NCBI GenBank assembly: GCA_032718475.1
Contig: JAUCBJ010003267.1
Span: 65,001 to 97,511 of the forward strand
DNA from: Nemertoderma westbladi
Taxonomy: Eukaryota > Xenacoelomorpha > Nemertodermatida > Nemertodermatidae
DNA length: 32,511 bases
Direction: 5' to 3'
Each line of letters begins with the position of its first letter. Position 1 is the first letter of the stretch. Both the position numbers and the translations under genes were made by a program. The notes beneath the pieces were generated by a model that saw only the letters and a list, made by a program, of their open reading frames with translations, searched no databases and was not told the DNA's origin. Below are positions 10,152 through 21,780 of the stretch, in pieces.

Positions 10152-10405
10152 GGAAGTCGGCGTGGCTTGAGGAAAAACCCGAGGATTCGGAATGGGTGCA
10201 GCAACGTAGCCCCCCGGTGTCTGGGAGTCAGCAGTCGTCCGTAGAGGGTGAACCGACAGTAGAACCAGTGACCCCAGACGGGCAGGGCAGCCAGACACGG
10301 CAACTAGTGCGGATACGGGTGTACGATGGGTCCCAGGACTTGAAAAGGGGCACTAGTCCCACCACCGTTCTGGTAACGAAAGACGCCGACACAAACCAAA
10401 TATTG
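10152..10405 (+). CDS. DGKQ: DGK theta-like exon B: linker and start of first RA-like domain
   Basis: The acceptor TTCTATAG and donor TATTG|GTAAGC frame 254 nt that stay open in the phase set by exon A. A Ser/Gln/Pro-rich, probably disordered linker (about residues 10-50 of the exon product) is followed by VRIRVYDGSQDLKRG and VLVTKDADTNQIL. This is the beta-hairpin start of a Ras-associating-type fold seen after the C1 domains in DGK theta and nematode dgk-1. The exon ends at a codon boundary, inside the domain, and the fold continues in the exon at 18193 after a 7.8-kb intron made of minisatellite. The linker is not expected to be conserved. Confidence 0.72.
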
Positions 10406-10437
10406 GTAAGCTGTATGTTTGTTGTTGTTGAGTTGTT

Positions 10438-13400
10438 TCACATATATTTGTTTGTCACCTATTTTTAGACTTCCCTTCCCATATATTTGTGCCCTTTCTG
10501 ACGCCTCCCACCCTACAGACTTCCCATATATTTGTGCCCTTTCTGACGCCTCCCTCTCTACATACTTCCATATATTTGTGCCCTTTCTGACGCCTCCCAC
10601 CCTACAGACTTCCCATATATTTGTGCCCTTTCTGACGCCTCCCTCTCTACATACTTCCATATATTTGTGCCGTTTCTGACGTCTTCCTCCCTACAGACTT
10701 CCCATATATTTGTGCCCTTTCTGACCCCTCCTTCCCTACATACTTCCCATATATTTGGGCCCTTTCTGACGCATCCCTCTCTACAGACTTCCCATATATT
10801 TGTGCCCTTTCTGACGTCTTTCTCCCTACAGACTTCCCATATATTTGTGCCCTTTTTGACGCCTCCCTCCCTACAGACTTCCCATATATTTGTAACCTTT
10901 CTGTATTTCAACCACGCCTCCCTATAGACTTCCTTTACCATATATTTGTGCCCTTTCTGACGCCTCCCTCCCTACAGACTTCCCATATATTTGTGCCCTT
11001 TCTGACGCCTCCTTCCCTACAGACTTCCCATATATTTGTAACCTTTCTGTATCTCAACCACGCCTCCCTATAGACTTCCCTTCCCATATAATGGTTTGTT
11101 ACCTTTTTATAGACTTCCCTTCCCATATATTTGTGCCCTTTCTGACGTCTTTCTCCCTACATACTTCCCATATATTTGGTCCCTTTCTGACACCTCCCTC
11201 CCTACAGACTTCCCATATATTTGTGCCCTTTCTGACGCCTCCCTCCCTATACAGACTTCCCATATATTTGTAACCTTTATGTATCTCAACCACGCCTCCC
11301 TATAGACTTCCCTTTCCATATTTGTGCCCTTTCTGACGCATCCCTCCCTACATACTTCCCATATATTTGTGCCCTTTCTGACGCCTCCCTCCCTACAGAC
11401 TTTCCATATATTTGTAATCTTTCTGTATCTCAACCACGCCTCCCTATAGACTTCCTTTCCCATATATTTGTGCCCTTTTTGACGCCTCCCTCCCTACAGA
11501 CTTCCCATATATTTGTGCCCTTTCTGACGCCTCCCTCTCTACATACTTCCATATATTTGTGCCCTTTCTGACGCCCCCCTCCCTACGGACTCCCCATATA
11601 TTTGTGCCCTTTCTGACGCCTCCCTCCCCACGGACTTCCCATATATTTGTGCTTTTCTGACGCCTCCCCCCTACAGACTTCCATATATTTGTAACCTTTA
11701 TGTATCTCAACCACGCCTCCCTATAGACATCCCTCCCCATATATATGTGCCCTTTCTGACGCCTCCCTCCCTACGGACTCCCCATATATTTGTGCCCTTT
11801 CTGACGCCTCCCTCCCTACAGACTTTCCATATATTTGTAATCTTTCTGTATCTCAACCACGCCTCCCTATAGACTTCCTTTCCCATATATTTGTGCCCTT
11901 TTTGACGCCTCCCTCCCTACAGACTTCCCATATATTTGTGCCCTTTCTGACGCCTCCCTCTCTACATACTTCCATATATTTGTGCCCTTTCTGACGCCCC
12001 CCTCCCTACGGACTCCCCATATATTTGTGCCCTTTCTGACGCCTCCCTCCCCACGGACTTCCCATATATTTGTGCTTTTCTGACGCCTCCCCCCTACAGA
12101 CTTCCATATATTTGTAACCTTTATGTATCTCAACCACGCCTCCCTATAGACATCCCTCCCCATATATATGTGCCCTTTCTGACGCCTCCCTCCCTACGGA
12201 CTCCCCATATATTTGTGCCCTTTCTGACGCCTCCCTCCCTACAGATTCGCATATATTTGTGCCCTTTCTGACGCCTCCCTCCCTACGGACTCCCCATATA
12301 TTTGTGCCCTTTCTGACGCCTCCCTCCCTACAGACTTCACATATATTTGTGCCCTTTCTGACGCCTCCCTCCCTACAGACTTTCCATATATTTGTGCCCT
12401 TTCTGACGCCTCCATCCATACAGACTTCACATATATTTGTGCCCTTTATGACGCCTCCCTCCCTACAGACTTTCCATATATTTGTAACCTTTCTGACGCC
12501 TCCCTCCCTACAGATTCGCATATATTGGTGCCCTTTCTGACGCCTCCCTCCCTCCCTACGGACTCCCCATATATTTGTGCCCTTTCTGACGCCTCCCTCC
12601 CTACAGACTTCACATATATTTGTGCCCTTTCTGACGCCTCCCTCCCTACAGACTTTCCATATATTTGTGCCCTTTCTGACGCCTCCATCCATACAGACTT
12701 CCCATATATTTGTGCCCTTTCTGACGCCTCCATCCCTATGGACTCCCCATATATTTGTGCCCTTTCTGACGCCTCCCTCCCTACAGATTCGCATATATTT
12801 GTGCCCTTTCTGACGCCTCCCCCCCCTACGGACTCCCCATATATTTGTGCCCTTTCTGACGCCTCCCTCCCTACAGACTTCACATATATTTGTGCCCTTT
12901 CTGACGCCTCCCTCCCTACGGACTCCCCATATATTTGTGCCCTTTCTGACGCCTCCCTCCCTACAGACTTCGCATATATTTGTGCCCTTTCTGACGCCTC
13001 CCTCCCTACAGACTTTCCATATATTTGTGCCCTTTCTGACGCCTCCATCCATACAGACTTCACATATATTTGTGCCCTTTATGACGCCTCCCTCCCTACA
13101 GACTTTCCATATATTTGTGCCCTTTCTGACGCCTCCATCCATACAGACTTCACATATATTTGTGCCCTTTATGACGCCTCCCTCCCTACAGACTTTCCAT
13201 ATATTTGTAACCTTTCTGACGCCTCCCTCCCTACAGATTCCCATATATTTGTGCCCTTTCTGACGCCTCCCTCCCTACAGACTTCCCATATATTTGTGCC
13301 CTTTCTGACGCCTCCCTCCCTACAGACTTTCCATATATTTGTGCCCTTTCTGACGCCTCCATCCCTACAGACTTCACATATATTTGTGCCCTTTCTGACG

Positions 13401-16400
13401 ACTCCCTCCCTACAGACTTTCCATATATTTGTGCCCTTTCTGACGCCTCCATCCTTAAAGACTTCCCATATATTTGTGCCCTTTCTGACGCCTCCATCCC
13501 TACAGACTTCACATATATTTGTGCACTTTCTGACGCCTCCATCCCTACAGACTTTCCATATATTTGTAACCTTTCTGACGCCTCCATCCCTACAGACTTC
13601 ACATATATTTGTGCCCTTTATGACGCCTCCCTCCCTACAGACTTTCCATATATTTGTAACCTTTCTGCCCCCCCTCCTCCCTACAGATTCCCATATATTT
13701 GTGCCCTTTCTGACGCCTCCCTCCCTACAGACTTTCCATATATTTGTGCCCTTTCTGACGCCTCCATCCATACAGACTTCACATATATTTGTGCCCTTTA
13801 TGACGCCTCCCTCCCTACAGACTTTCCATATATTTGTAACCTTTCTGACGCCTCCCTCCCTACAGATTCCCATATATTTGTGCCCTTTCTGACGCCTCCC
13901 TCCCTACAGACTTCCCATATATTTGTGCCCTTTCTGACGCCTCCCTCCCTACAGACTTTCCATATATTTGTGCCCTTTCTGACGCCTCCATCCCTACAGA
14001 CTTCACATATATTTGTGCCCTTTCTGACGCCTCCCTCCCTACAGACTTTCCATATATTTGTGCCCTTTCTGACGCCTCCATCCCTAAAGACTTCCCATAT
14101 ATTTGTGCCCTTTCTGACGCCTCCATCCCTACAGACTTCACATATATTTGTGCCCTTTCTGACGCCTCCCTCCCTACAGACTTTCCATATATTTGTGCCC
14201 TTTCTGACGCCTCCATCCCTACAGACTTCACATATATTTGTGCCCTTTATGACGCCTCCCTCCCTACAGACTTTCCATATATTTGTAACCTTTCTGCCAC
14301 CCCTCCTCCCTACAGATTCCCATATATTTGTGCCCTTTCTGACGCCTCCCTCCCTACAGACTTCCCATATATTTGTGCCCTTTCTGACGCCTCCCTCCCT
14401 ACAGACTTCCCATATATTTGTGCCCTTTCTGACGCCTCCATCCCTACAGACTTCACATATATTTGTGCCCTTTCTGACGCCTCCCTCCCTACAGACTTTC
14501 CATATATTTGTAACCTTTCTGCTCACCCCTCCTCCCTACAGATTCCCATATATTTGTGCCCTTTCTGACGCCTCCCTCCCTACAGACTTCCCATATATTT
14601 GTGCCCTTTCTGACGCCTCCCTCCCTACAGACTTCCCATATATTTGTGCCCTTTCTGACGCCTCCCTCCCTACAGACTTTCCATATATTTGTGCCCTTTC
14701 TGACGCCTCCCTCCCTACAGATTCCCATATATTTGTGCCCTTTCTGACGCCTCCCTCCCTACAGACTTTCCATATATTTGTGCCCTTTCTGACGCCTCCC
14801 TCCCTACAGACTTCCCATATATTTGTACCCTTTCTGACGCCTCCATCCCTACAGACTTCACATATATTTGTGCCCTTTCTGACGCCTCCCTCCCTACAGA
14901 CTTTCCATATATTTGTAACCTTTCTGACGCCTCCCTCCCTACAGACTTCCCATATATTTGTGCCCTTTCTGACGCCTCCCTCCCTACAGACTTCCCATAT
15001 ATTTGTGCCCTTTCTGACGCCTCCATCCCTACAGACTTCCCATATATTTGTGCCCTTTCTGACGCCTCCCTCCCTACAGACTTTCCATATATTTGTGCCC
15101 TTTCTGACGCCTCCATCCCTACAGACTTCCCATATATTTGTGCCCTTTCTGACGCCTCCATCCCTACAGACTTCACATATATTTGTGCCCTTTCTGACGC
15201 CTCCATCCCTACAGACTTTCCATATATTTGTAACCTTTCTGACGCCTCCATCCCTACAGACTTCACATATATTTGTGCCCTTTATGACGCCTCCCTCCCT
15301 ACAGACTTTCCATATATTTGTAACCTTTCTGCCCCCCCCCCCCTCCTCCCTACAGATTCCCATATATTTGTGCCCTTTCTGACGCCTCCCTCCCTACAGA
15401 CTTCCCATATATTTGTGCCCTTTCTGACGCCTCCCTCCCTACAGACTTCCCATATATTTGTGCCCTTTCTGACGCCTCCATCCCTACAGACTTCACATAT
15501 ATTTGTGCCCTTTATGACGCCTCCCTCCCTACAGACTTTCCATATATTTGTAACCTTTACTGTCCCCCCCCCTCCTCCCTACAGACTTCCCATATATTTG
15601 TGCCCTTTCTGACGCCTCCCTCCCTACAGACTTCCCATATATTTGTGCCCTTTCTGACGCCTCCCTCCCTACAGACTTCCCATATATTTGTGCCCTTTCT
15701 GACGCCTCCCTCCCTACAGACTTTCCATATATTTGTAACCTTTCTGACGCCTCCCTCCCTACAGATTCCCATATATTTGTGCCCTTTCTGACGCCTCCCT
15801 CCCTACAGACTTTCCATATATTTGTGCCCTTTCTGACGCCTCCATCCCTACAGACTTCCCATATATTTGTGCCCTTTCTGACGCCTCCATCCCTACAGAC
15901 TTCACATATATTTGTGCCCTTTATGACGCCTCCCTCCCTACAGACTTTCCATATATTTGTGACCTTTCTGACGCCTCCCTCCCTACAGACTTCCCATATA
16001 TTTGTGCCCTTTCTGACGCCTCCCTCCCTACAGACTCCCCATATATTTGTGCCCTTTCTGACGCCTCCCTCCCTACAGACTTCACATATATTTGTGCCCT
16101 TTCTGACGCCTCCCTCCCTACAGACTTTCCATATATTTGTGCCCTTTCTGACGCCTCCATCCATACAGACTTCACATATATTTGTGCCCTTTATGACGCC
16201 TCCCTCCCTACAGATTTTCCATATATTTGTAACCTTTCTGACGCCTCCCTCCCTACAGATTCGCATATATTTGTGCCCTTTCTGACGCCTCCCTCCCTAC
16301 GGACTCCCCATATATTTGTGCCCTTTCTGACGCCTCCCTCCCTACAGACTTCACATATATTTGTGCCCTTTCTGACGCCTCCCTCCCTACAGACTTTCCA

Positions 16401-18192
16401 TATATTTGTAACCTTTCTGACGCCTCCCTCCCTACAGACTTCCCATATATTTGTGCCCTTTCTGACGCCTCCCTCCCTACAGACTTCCCTTATATTTGTG
16501 CCCTTGCTGACGCCTCCCTCCCTACAGACTTTCCATATATTTGTGACCTTTCTGACGCCTCCATCCCTACAGACTTCACATATATTTGTGCCCTTTCTGA
16601 CGACTCCCTCCCTACAGACTTTCCATATATTTGTGCCCTTTCTGACGCCTCCATCCTTAAAGACTTCCCATATATTTGTGCCCTTTCTGACGCCTCCATC
16701 CCTACAGACTTCTCATATATTTGTGCCCTTTCTGACGCCTCCATCCCTACAGACTTCACATATATTTGTGCCCTTTCTGACGACTCCCTCCCTACAGACT
16801 TCACATATATTTGTGCCCTTTCTGACGCCTCCCTCCTTAAAGACTTCCCATTTGTGCCCTTTCTGACGCCTCCCTCCCTACGGACTCCCCATATATTTGT
16901 GCCCTTTCTGACGCCTCCCTCCCTACAGATTCCCATATATTTCTGCCCTTTCTGACGCCTCCATCCCTACAGACTTCACATAATTTGTGCCCTTTCTGAC
17001 GCCTCCCTCCCTACAGACTTTCCATATATTTGTGCCCTTTCTGACGCCTCCATCCCTACAGACTTCACATATATTTGTGCCCTTTCTGACGCCTCCCTCC
17101 CTATACAGACTTTCCATATATTTGTAACCTTTATGTACCTCAACCACGCCTCCCTATAGACTTCCTTTCCCATATATTTGTGCCTTTTCTGACGCATCCC
17201 TCCCTACAGACTTCCCATACATTTGTGCCCTTTCTGACGCCTCCCTCCCTACAGACTTTCCATATATTTGTGCCCTTTCTGACGCCTCCATCCCTACAGA
17301 CTTCACATATATTTGTGCCCTTTCTGACGCCTCCCTCCCTTACAGACTTTCCATATATTTGTAACCTTTATGTATCTCAACCACGCCTCCCTATAGACTT
17401 CCCTTCCCATATATTTATGCCCTTTCTGACGCCTCCATCCCTACATACTTCCCATATATTTGTGCCCTTTCTGACGCCTCCCTCCCTACAGACTTTCCAT
17501 ATATTTGTGCCCTTTCTGACGCCTCCATCCCTACAGACTTCACATATATTTGTGCCCTTTCTGACGCCTCCCTCCCTATACAGACTTTCCATATATTTGT
17601 AACCTTTATGTACCTCAACCACGCCTCCCTATAGACTTCCTTTCCCATATATTTGTGCCTTTTCTGACGCATCCCTCCCTACAGACTTCCCATATATTTG
17701 TGCCCTTTCTGACGCCTCCCTCCCTACAGACTTTCCATATATTTGTGCCCTTTCTGACGCATCCCTCCCTACAGACTTCCCATATATTTGTGCCCTTTCT
17801 GACGCCTCCCTCCCTACAGACTTTCCATATATTTGTGCCCTTTCTGACGCCTCCCTCCCTACAGACTTTCCATAATTTGTGCCCTTTCTGACGCCTCCCT
17901 CCCTATACAGACTTCCCATATATTTGTAACCTTTCTGTATTTCAACCACGCCTCCCTATAGACTTCCCTTCCCATATATTTATGCCCTTTCTGACGCCTC
18001 CCTCCCTACAGACTTCCCATATATTTGTGCCCTTGCTGACGCCTCCATCCCTATACTTCCCATATATTTGTGCCCTTTCTGACGCCTCCCTCCCTACAGA
18101 CTTCCATATATTTGTGCCCTTTCTGTATCTCAACGACGCCTCCCTACATACAGACTTCCCATATATTTGTTTGTATCCTCTCTGTATCTCAG
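10438..18192 (+). repeat. 45-bp minisatellite filling the DGKQ-like intron
   Basis: About 170 tandem units run from 33 nt after the exon B donor to the exon C acceptor. The common unit contains CATATATTTGTGCCC, then TTTCTGACGCCTCCC, then TCCCTACAGACTT. The centre (about 12.2-17.1 kb) is regular. Both edges carry longer variants with CTGTATCTCAACCACGCC, which resemble the real acceptor at 18182-18201. Larger duplications of 423, 475 and 629 bp are superimposed. Because 45 is divisible by 3, long frames stay open on both strands; they are consequences of the repeat, not genes. Each typical unit has a branch-point-like CTGAC, a pyrimidine tract and CAG. Confidence 0.95.
11361..12245 (+). repeat. 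423-bp tandem duplication inside the 45-bp array
   Basis: The stretch 11361-11822 recurs at 11784-12245 with the same order of unit variants, including TTTTTGACGCC, GCTTTTCTGACG and CCTATAGACATCCC. A frame read on the minus strand at 11444-11740 recurs unchanged at 11867-12163. The period of 423 bp is not a multiple of 45, so the duplication breakpoints did not respect unit boundaries. Confidence 0.8.
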
Positions 18193-18401
18193 GACGCCTC
18201 TCTAAAGGCTTTCCATATTTGCGATGATATCCGCAACTATTATCTCGTGGACGCTGAAGAGGCTGAGAAGGTCTCCTCCGAGAAGTTCGAGCGGAAGATC
18301 GATTCTCCACAGATAAACAAAGATAAACCGGGGTTCGTGGTTCGGTGTGTCAACCAGGACTCACGGAAGGGATCAATGAGAGTTTACTCTGGAATGACTA
18401 A
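18193..18401 (+). CDS. DGKQ: DGK theta-like exon C: rest of first RA-like domain, start of second
   Basis: The acceptor CTGTATCTCAG (ending 18192) opens codons DASLKAFHICDDIRNYYLVDA. Joined to exon B this reads NQIL-DASLKAFHI, a helix plus following strand typical of the RA-type domain in DGK theta (consensus L.aaLraFhi..dp..yyL.d). A charged linker follows, then GFVVRCVNQDSRKGSMRVYSG, the start of a second RA-type domain. The donor is ACTAA|GTTAGT, leaving two codon bases that combine with G at 19658 to form lysine. The family match and phase agreement at both ends make this the best supported exon. Its acceptor lies in the last, degenerate unit of the 45-bp array, and its donor lies in the first unit of a 32/33-bp array. 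Confidence 0.85.
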
Positions 18402-18985
18402 GTTAGTAGCAAGTGATAGTCGAAATAATAGTATAATAAAAGCAAGTAATAGTCCAAATAATAGTTACTAAAAGCAGGTGATAGTCCAAATAATAGTCTA
18501 ATAAAAGCAAGTGATAGTCCAAATAATAGTTACTAAAAGCAAGTGATAGTCCAAATAATAGTGTAATAAAAGCAAGTGATAGTCCAAATAATAGTCTAAT
18601 AAAAGCAAAGTGATAGTCCAAATAATAGTTACTAAAAGCAAGTGATAGTCCAAATAATAGTCTAATAAAAGCAAAGTGATAGTCCAAATAATAGTTACTA
18701 AAAGCAAGTGATAGTCCAAATAATAGATACTAAAAGCAGGTGATAGTCCAAATAATAGTTACTAAAAGCAGGTGATAGTCCAAATAATAGTTACTAAAAG
18801 CAAGTGATAGTCCAAATAATAGATACTAAAAGCAGGTGATAGTCCAAATAATAGTCTAATAAAAGCAAGTGATAGTCCTAATAATAGTTACTAAAAGCAA
18901 GTGATAGTCCAAATAATAGTCACTAAAGGCAAGTGATAGTCCAAATAATAGTCACTAAAAGCAAGTGATAGTCCAAATAATAAAA
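18402..18985 (+). repeat. 32/33-bp minisatellite starting at the exon C donor
   Basis: About 18 units run in tandem. The core is AGCAAGTGATAGTCCAAATA, followed by ATAGTTACTAAA (32-bp type) or ATAGTCTAATAAA (33-bp type). The first unit reads AAGTTAGTAGCAAGTGATAG, where GTTAGT is the splice donor; later units read AGTTACTAAAAGCAAGTGAT, with a weaker GTTACT at that place. Open frames on the minus strand here are repeat artefacts. Confidence 0.9.
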
Positions 18986-19009
18986 GAGTTTCAACAACAT
19001 AAGCTCCGG

Positions 19010-19130
19010 ATTAGCTACGGGTTAATTTGCCCGGAGCCGGAACCAGAGCCGCAGCCAGAAAATGCGACAGAGCTCCAGCTCCGGAAATCCGGAGCTCCAG
19101 CTCCGGAAATCCGGAGCTCCGTGCCAATTT
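19010..19130. repeat. GC-rich palindromic repeat
   Basis: AGCTCCGGAAATCCGGAGCT is repeated twice with a 25-bp period (about 19077-19120), and each copy is a palindrome around AAAT. Upstream is GGAGCCGGAACCAGAGCCGC, of the same composition. It stands out from AT-rich intron DNA and has no coding signal that I recognise. Confidence 0.65.
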
Positions 19131-19657
19131 TCTAGCATTTATATACCTCATATTGTTTATGCAGTGTTTGTCTGAAAAAAAATACTGTATCCGTTTTGCC
19201 GTAAAAAAAAACAAAAAACAGTGTTTCGAAACATGTGTTTAAAACAACCCAAGTGTTTTTTTTAACCCTATTGATAATTTAACATTGAGGCGAGGTATTT
19301 ATTTGCTCAGTAAGAATTTTCATACATAAATGATACACTGTCGAGTCTCACGCAAATCAACGCTGCTGTATTATTAATAGCATGAAAACTGCTAATAACA
19401 TAACTAGAAGACAAAAACTGAGTGGATGACTATATTAATATTTGAATAATGAAGCATGTTGCAAATATGTTGCAATTAGGGCGGAAGCCGGATGCAAACT
19501 TTTTATTTGGGCGTATTATAAATATGGAAAATTCTGACAACTCCTACAATATAACATTTGGCATACATGCAACATTAAATACAGTGACTAAATACAATTT
19601 TATTGATGAGTAATTTGAATAGAACACATTTTAACTTCATATTATTATTTTTTTCAG

Positions 19658-19865
19658 GGTTACCATTCCATTTAAAACTGTCCGAGTTAATGTATATTTA
19701 ACTGTAAATGACGTCATCCACATGGGTCTTACTAAGTTCGGTTTGTCGGAAGAAGATCCGACCCGGTATCAGTTAGCGGAGATGACGATGATATGCGGCC
19801 GAATATCGGAACGGGTTCTCGACGCGAGTGAATCTCCGCTGGCCATACTGCAGGAGAAACGAACT
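19658..19865 (+). CDS. DGKQ: DGK theta-like exon D: second RA domain
   Basis: The acceptor ATTTTTTTCAG and donor ACT|GTAAGT frame 208 nt. With two bases from exon C the product reads MTKVTIPFKTVRVN, then LTVNDVIHMGLTKFGLSEED, PTRYQLAEM, ISERVLDASESPLAILQEK. This is a textbook RA (ubiquitin-like) pattern: strand, helix with a KFGL core, Y-x-L strand, then E-R-x-L-x-x-x-E-x-P-L-x-x-x-Q. RA domains bind Ras-like GTPases or, in DGK theta, help regulate kinase activity at membranes. The order C1 end, RA-like, RA identifies the theta class. The exon ends at a codon boundary. Myosin IX or another RA protein was considered, but exons A to C fit DGK theta better. Confidence 0.87.
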
Positions 19866-20012
19866 GTAAGTGAACTTAGTTTTTATGTCACAGTGTAATA
19901 ATGTTGTTATGGTGATTACCGCGGTTTTCGCTTAGTCTATTTTGTTATTGAACTGTTTTTCTTGCATAATTTTTAAATCTGAATTTACTAAATATTTAAA
20001 TCTACTTTCTAG

Positions 20013-20160
20013 CGTTCTATTAGAGAGGCGCAATTAACACGATTTTACCTCCAAGAGAAAACCGCCATGGATGTTCCTGTAACGGTATTCGTCGGAAATA
20101 TGCCGTTGAGTTTAAATTTACGGAAATATGAGTCGATATTACAGGATTTATTGGGACCAG
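20013..20160 (+). CDS. DGKQ: DGK theta-like exon E: region between RA domain and kinase domain
   Basis: The acceptor CTACTTTCTAG and donor CCAG|GTTAGT frame 148 nt in phase 0, following exon D after a 147-bp intron. The product includes RSIREAQLTRFYLQEK and VTVFVGNMPLSLNLRKYESI, then LQDLLGP. DGK theta proteins have this segment (FYL..., then LFVG-x-LP...) just before the kinase catalytic domain. One base of the next codon is carried across the donor. No following exon was found before the satellite at 25847, so the intron is at least 12.3 kb or the catalytic exons lie beyond the window. Confidence 0.82.
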
Positions 20161-20184
20161 GTTAGTTCGGTATGGCACTACTCC

Positions 20185-20722
20185 TGGGTACACATACTAT
20201 GTGCCGTTCTATGGGTACACAAACTATGTACCGTTCTATGGGTACACATACTATGTGCCGTTTTACGGGTTGGGTATACACATACTATGTGCCGTTCTAT
20301 GGGTTGGGTATACACATACTATGTGCCGTTCTATGGGTTGGGTACACATACTATGTGCCGTTCTATGGGTTGAGTACACATACTATGTGCCTTTCTATGG
20401 GTTGGGTACACATACTATGTGCCTTTCTATGGGTTGGGTACACATACTATGTGCCTTTCTATGGTTGGGTACACATACTATGTGCCGTTCTATGGGTTGG
20501 GTACTACACATACTATGTGCCGTTTCTATGGGTTGCGTACAACATACTATGTGCCTTTCTATGGGTTGGGTACACATACTATGTGCCTTTCTATGGGTTG
20601 GGTACACATACTATGTGCCTTTCTATGGGTTGGGTACACATACTATGTGCCTTTCTATGGGTTGGGTACACATACTATGTGCCTTTCTATGGGTTGGGTA
20701 CACATACTATGTGCCTTTCTAT
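20185..20722 (+). repeat. About 32-bp minisatellite after exon E donor (left block)
   Basis: About 17 units of GGGTACACATACTATGTGCC followed by TTTCTATGGGTT (or GTTCTATGGGTT). Early units are shorter (about 26 bp) and lack GGGTT. The array starts 24 nt after the exon E donor. Three forward frames are open in places because the unit has few stops; these are not genes. Confidence 0.92.
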
Positions 20723-21780
20723 GGTAATGGTGAAAAATATCGAGACTTGAAAAATATCGAGAGTAAAAATAACGAGAGTAAAAATATCGAGAGTAAAAAT
20801 ATCGAGAGTAAAAATAACGAGTGTTGAAAAATATCGAGAGTAAAAATATCGAGAGTAAAAATAACGCGAGATGAAAAATATCGAGAGTAAAAATATCGAG
20901 TGTTGAAAAATATCGAGTGTTGAAAAATATCGAAAGTAAAAATATCGAGTGTTGAAAAATATCGAGAGTAAAAATATCGAGTGTTGAAAAATATCGAGAG
21001 TAAAAATAACGAGTGTTGAAAATATCGAGTGTTGAAAAATAACGAGAGTAAAAATATCGAGTGTTGAAAAATATCGAGTGTTGAAAAATATCGAGAGTAA
21101 AATATTGCATTTTGCTTGAGCATTTTATTTAGAATTATGGAACAATATTGCAGTGCATGGGTTACAACAGTGAAAGTGATTGGCGTTAATCCACCTTGGG
21201 TACCCATTTACCAGATTTATTATACTAGCCAGTTTTTGCTATTTTTTTAATAAATATTATAAAAGAAGTTCTAGCTATCAATTTTGATAAATATTATAAA
21301 TATTGTTAAATATTATATTAGAACACGTATAAGCTACCAAATGTTGATAAATATTTTTGTTCTAGAACATTTTTAGTAAAAAAAAATTATCGTACAACCC
21401 TTATTTAAAAAAATTGTTACTATCGATATTTTTACTCTCGATATTTTTTAACACTCGTTATTTTTACTCTCAATATTTTTCAACACTCGATATTTTTACT
21501 CTCGATATTTTTCAACACTCGATATTTTTCAACACTCGATATTTTTCAACACTGGATATTTTTCAACACTCGATATTTTTCAACACTGGATATTTTTCAA
21601 CACTCGATATTTTTACTCTCGATATTTTTCAACACTCGATATTTTTACTCTAGATATTTTTACCCTCGATATTTTTACGGTTCTCGATATTTTTTGAACT
21701 CTCGATATTATCGTTATTTTTCAACACTCGATGTTTTTACTCTCGATATTTTTCATGTCTCGATATTTTTCAATATAACC
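20723..21780. mobile_element. Foldback element inserted in the minisatellite
   Basis: The left arm (20723 to about 21105) is built of AAAAATATCGAG units alternating with AGTAAA or TGTTGA. The right arm (about 21414-21780) is the inverted counterpart (ACTCTCGATATTTTT, CAACACTCGATATTT). The outermost 25 nt match: left GGTGAAAAATATCGAGACTT, right complement ATTGAAAAATATCGAGACAT. The direct repeat CTTTCTAT flanks it exactly (20715-20722 and 21781-21788), as for an 8-bp target duplication, though that octamer also recurs in every unit of the host array. The 0.3-kb AT-rich centre has no ORF. No transposase is encoded. Confidence 0.72.

Noticed and set aside
10438-18192. CRISPR-like array
   Set aside because: The units are contiguous, without unique spacers, and the context is a eukaryotic intron.
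10419-18227. Many long ORFs (up to 500 codons) on both strands with 15-residue repeats
   Set aside because: They follow from a 45-bp unit, a multiple of three with few stops. Several frames are open on both strands over the same DNA, none has a recognisable domain, and many begin at non-ATG codons. The region is intronic between two exons of one protein domain.
18403-18719. Minus-strand repetitive hydrophobic ORFs
   Set aside because: Translations of the 32/33-bp array; the leucine/isoleucine/tyrosine richness comes from A/T-rich repeats, not a membrane protein.
19027-19242. 71-codon ORF over the GC-rich palindrome
   Set aside because: The coding appearance comes from the repeated GGAGCTCC-type motif; it sits in an intron between two phase-matched exons.
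20128-21653. ORFs of 70-208 codons over the 32-bp array and the foldback arms
   Set aside because: Low-complexity repeat translations in several frames, interrupted by the foldback insertion and without family resemblance.
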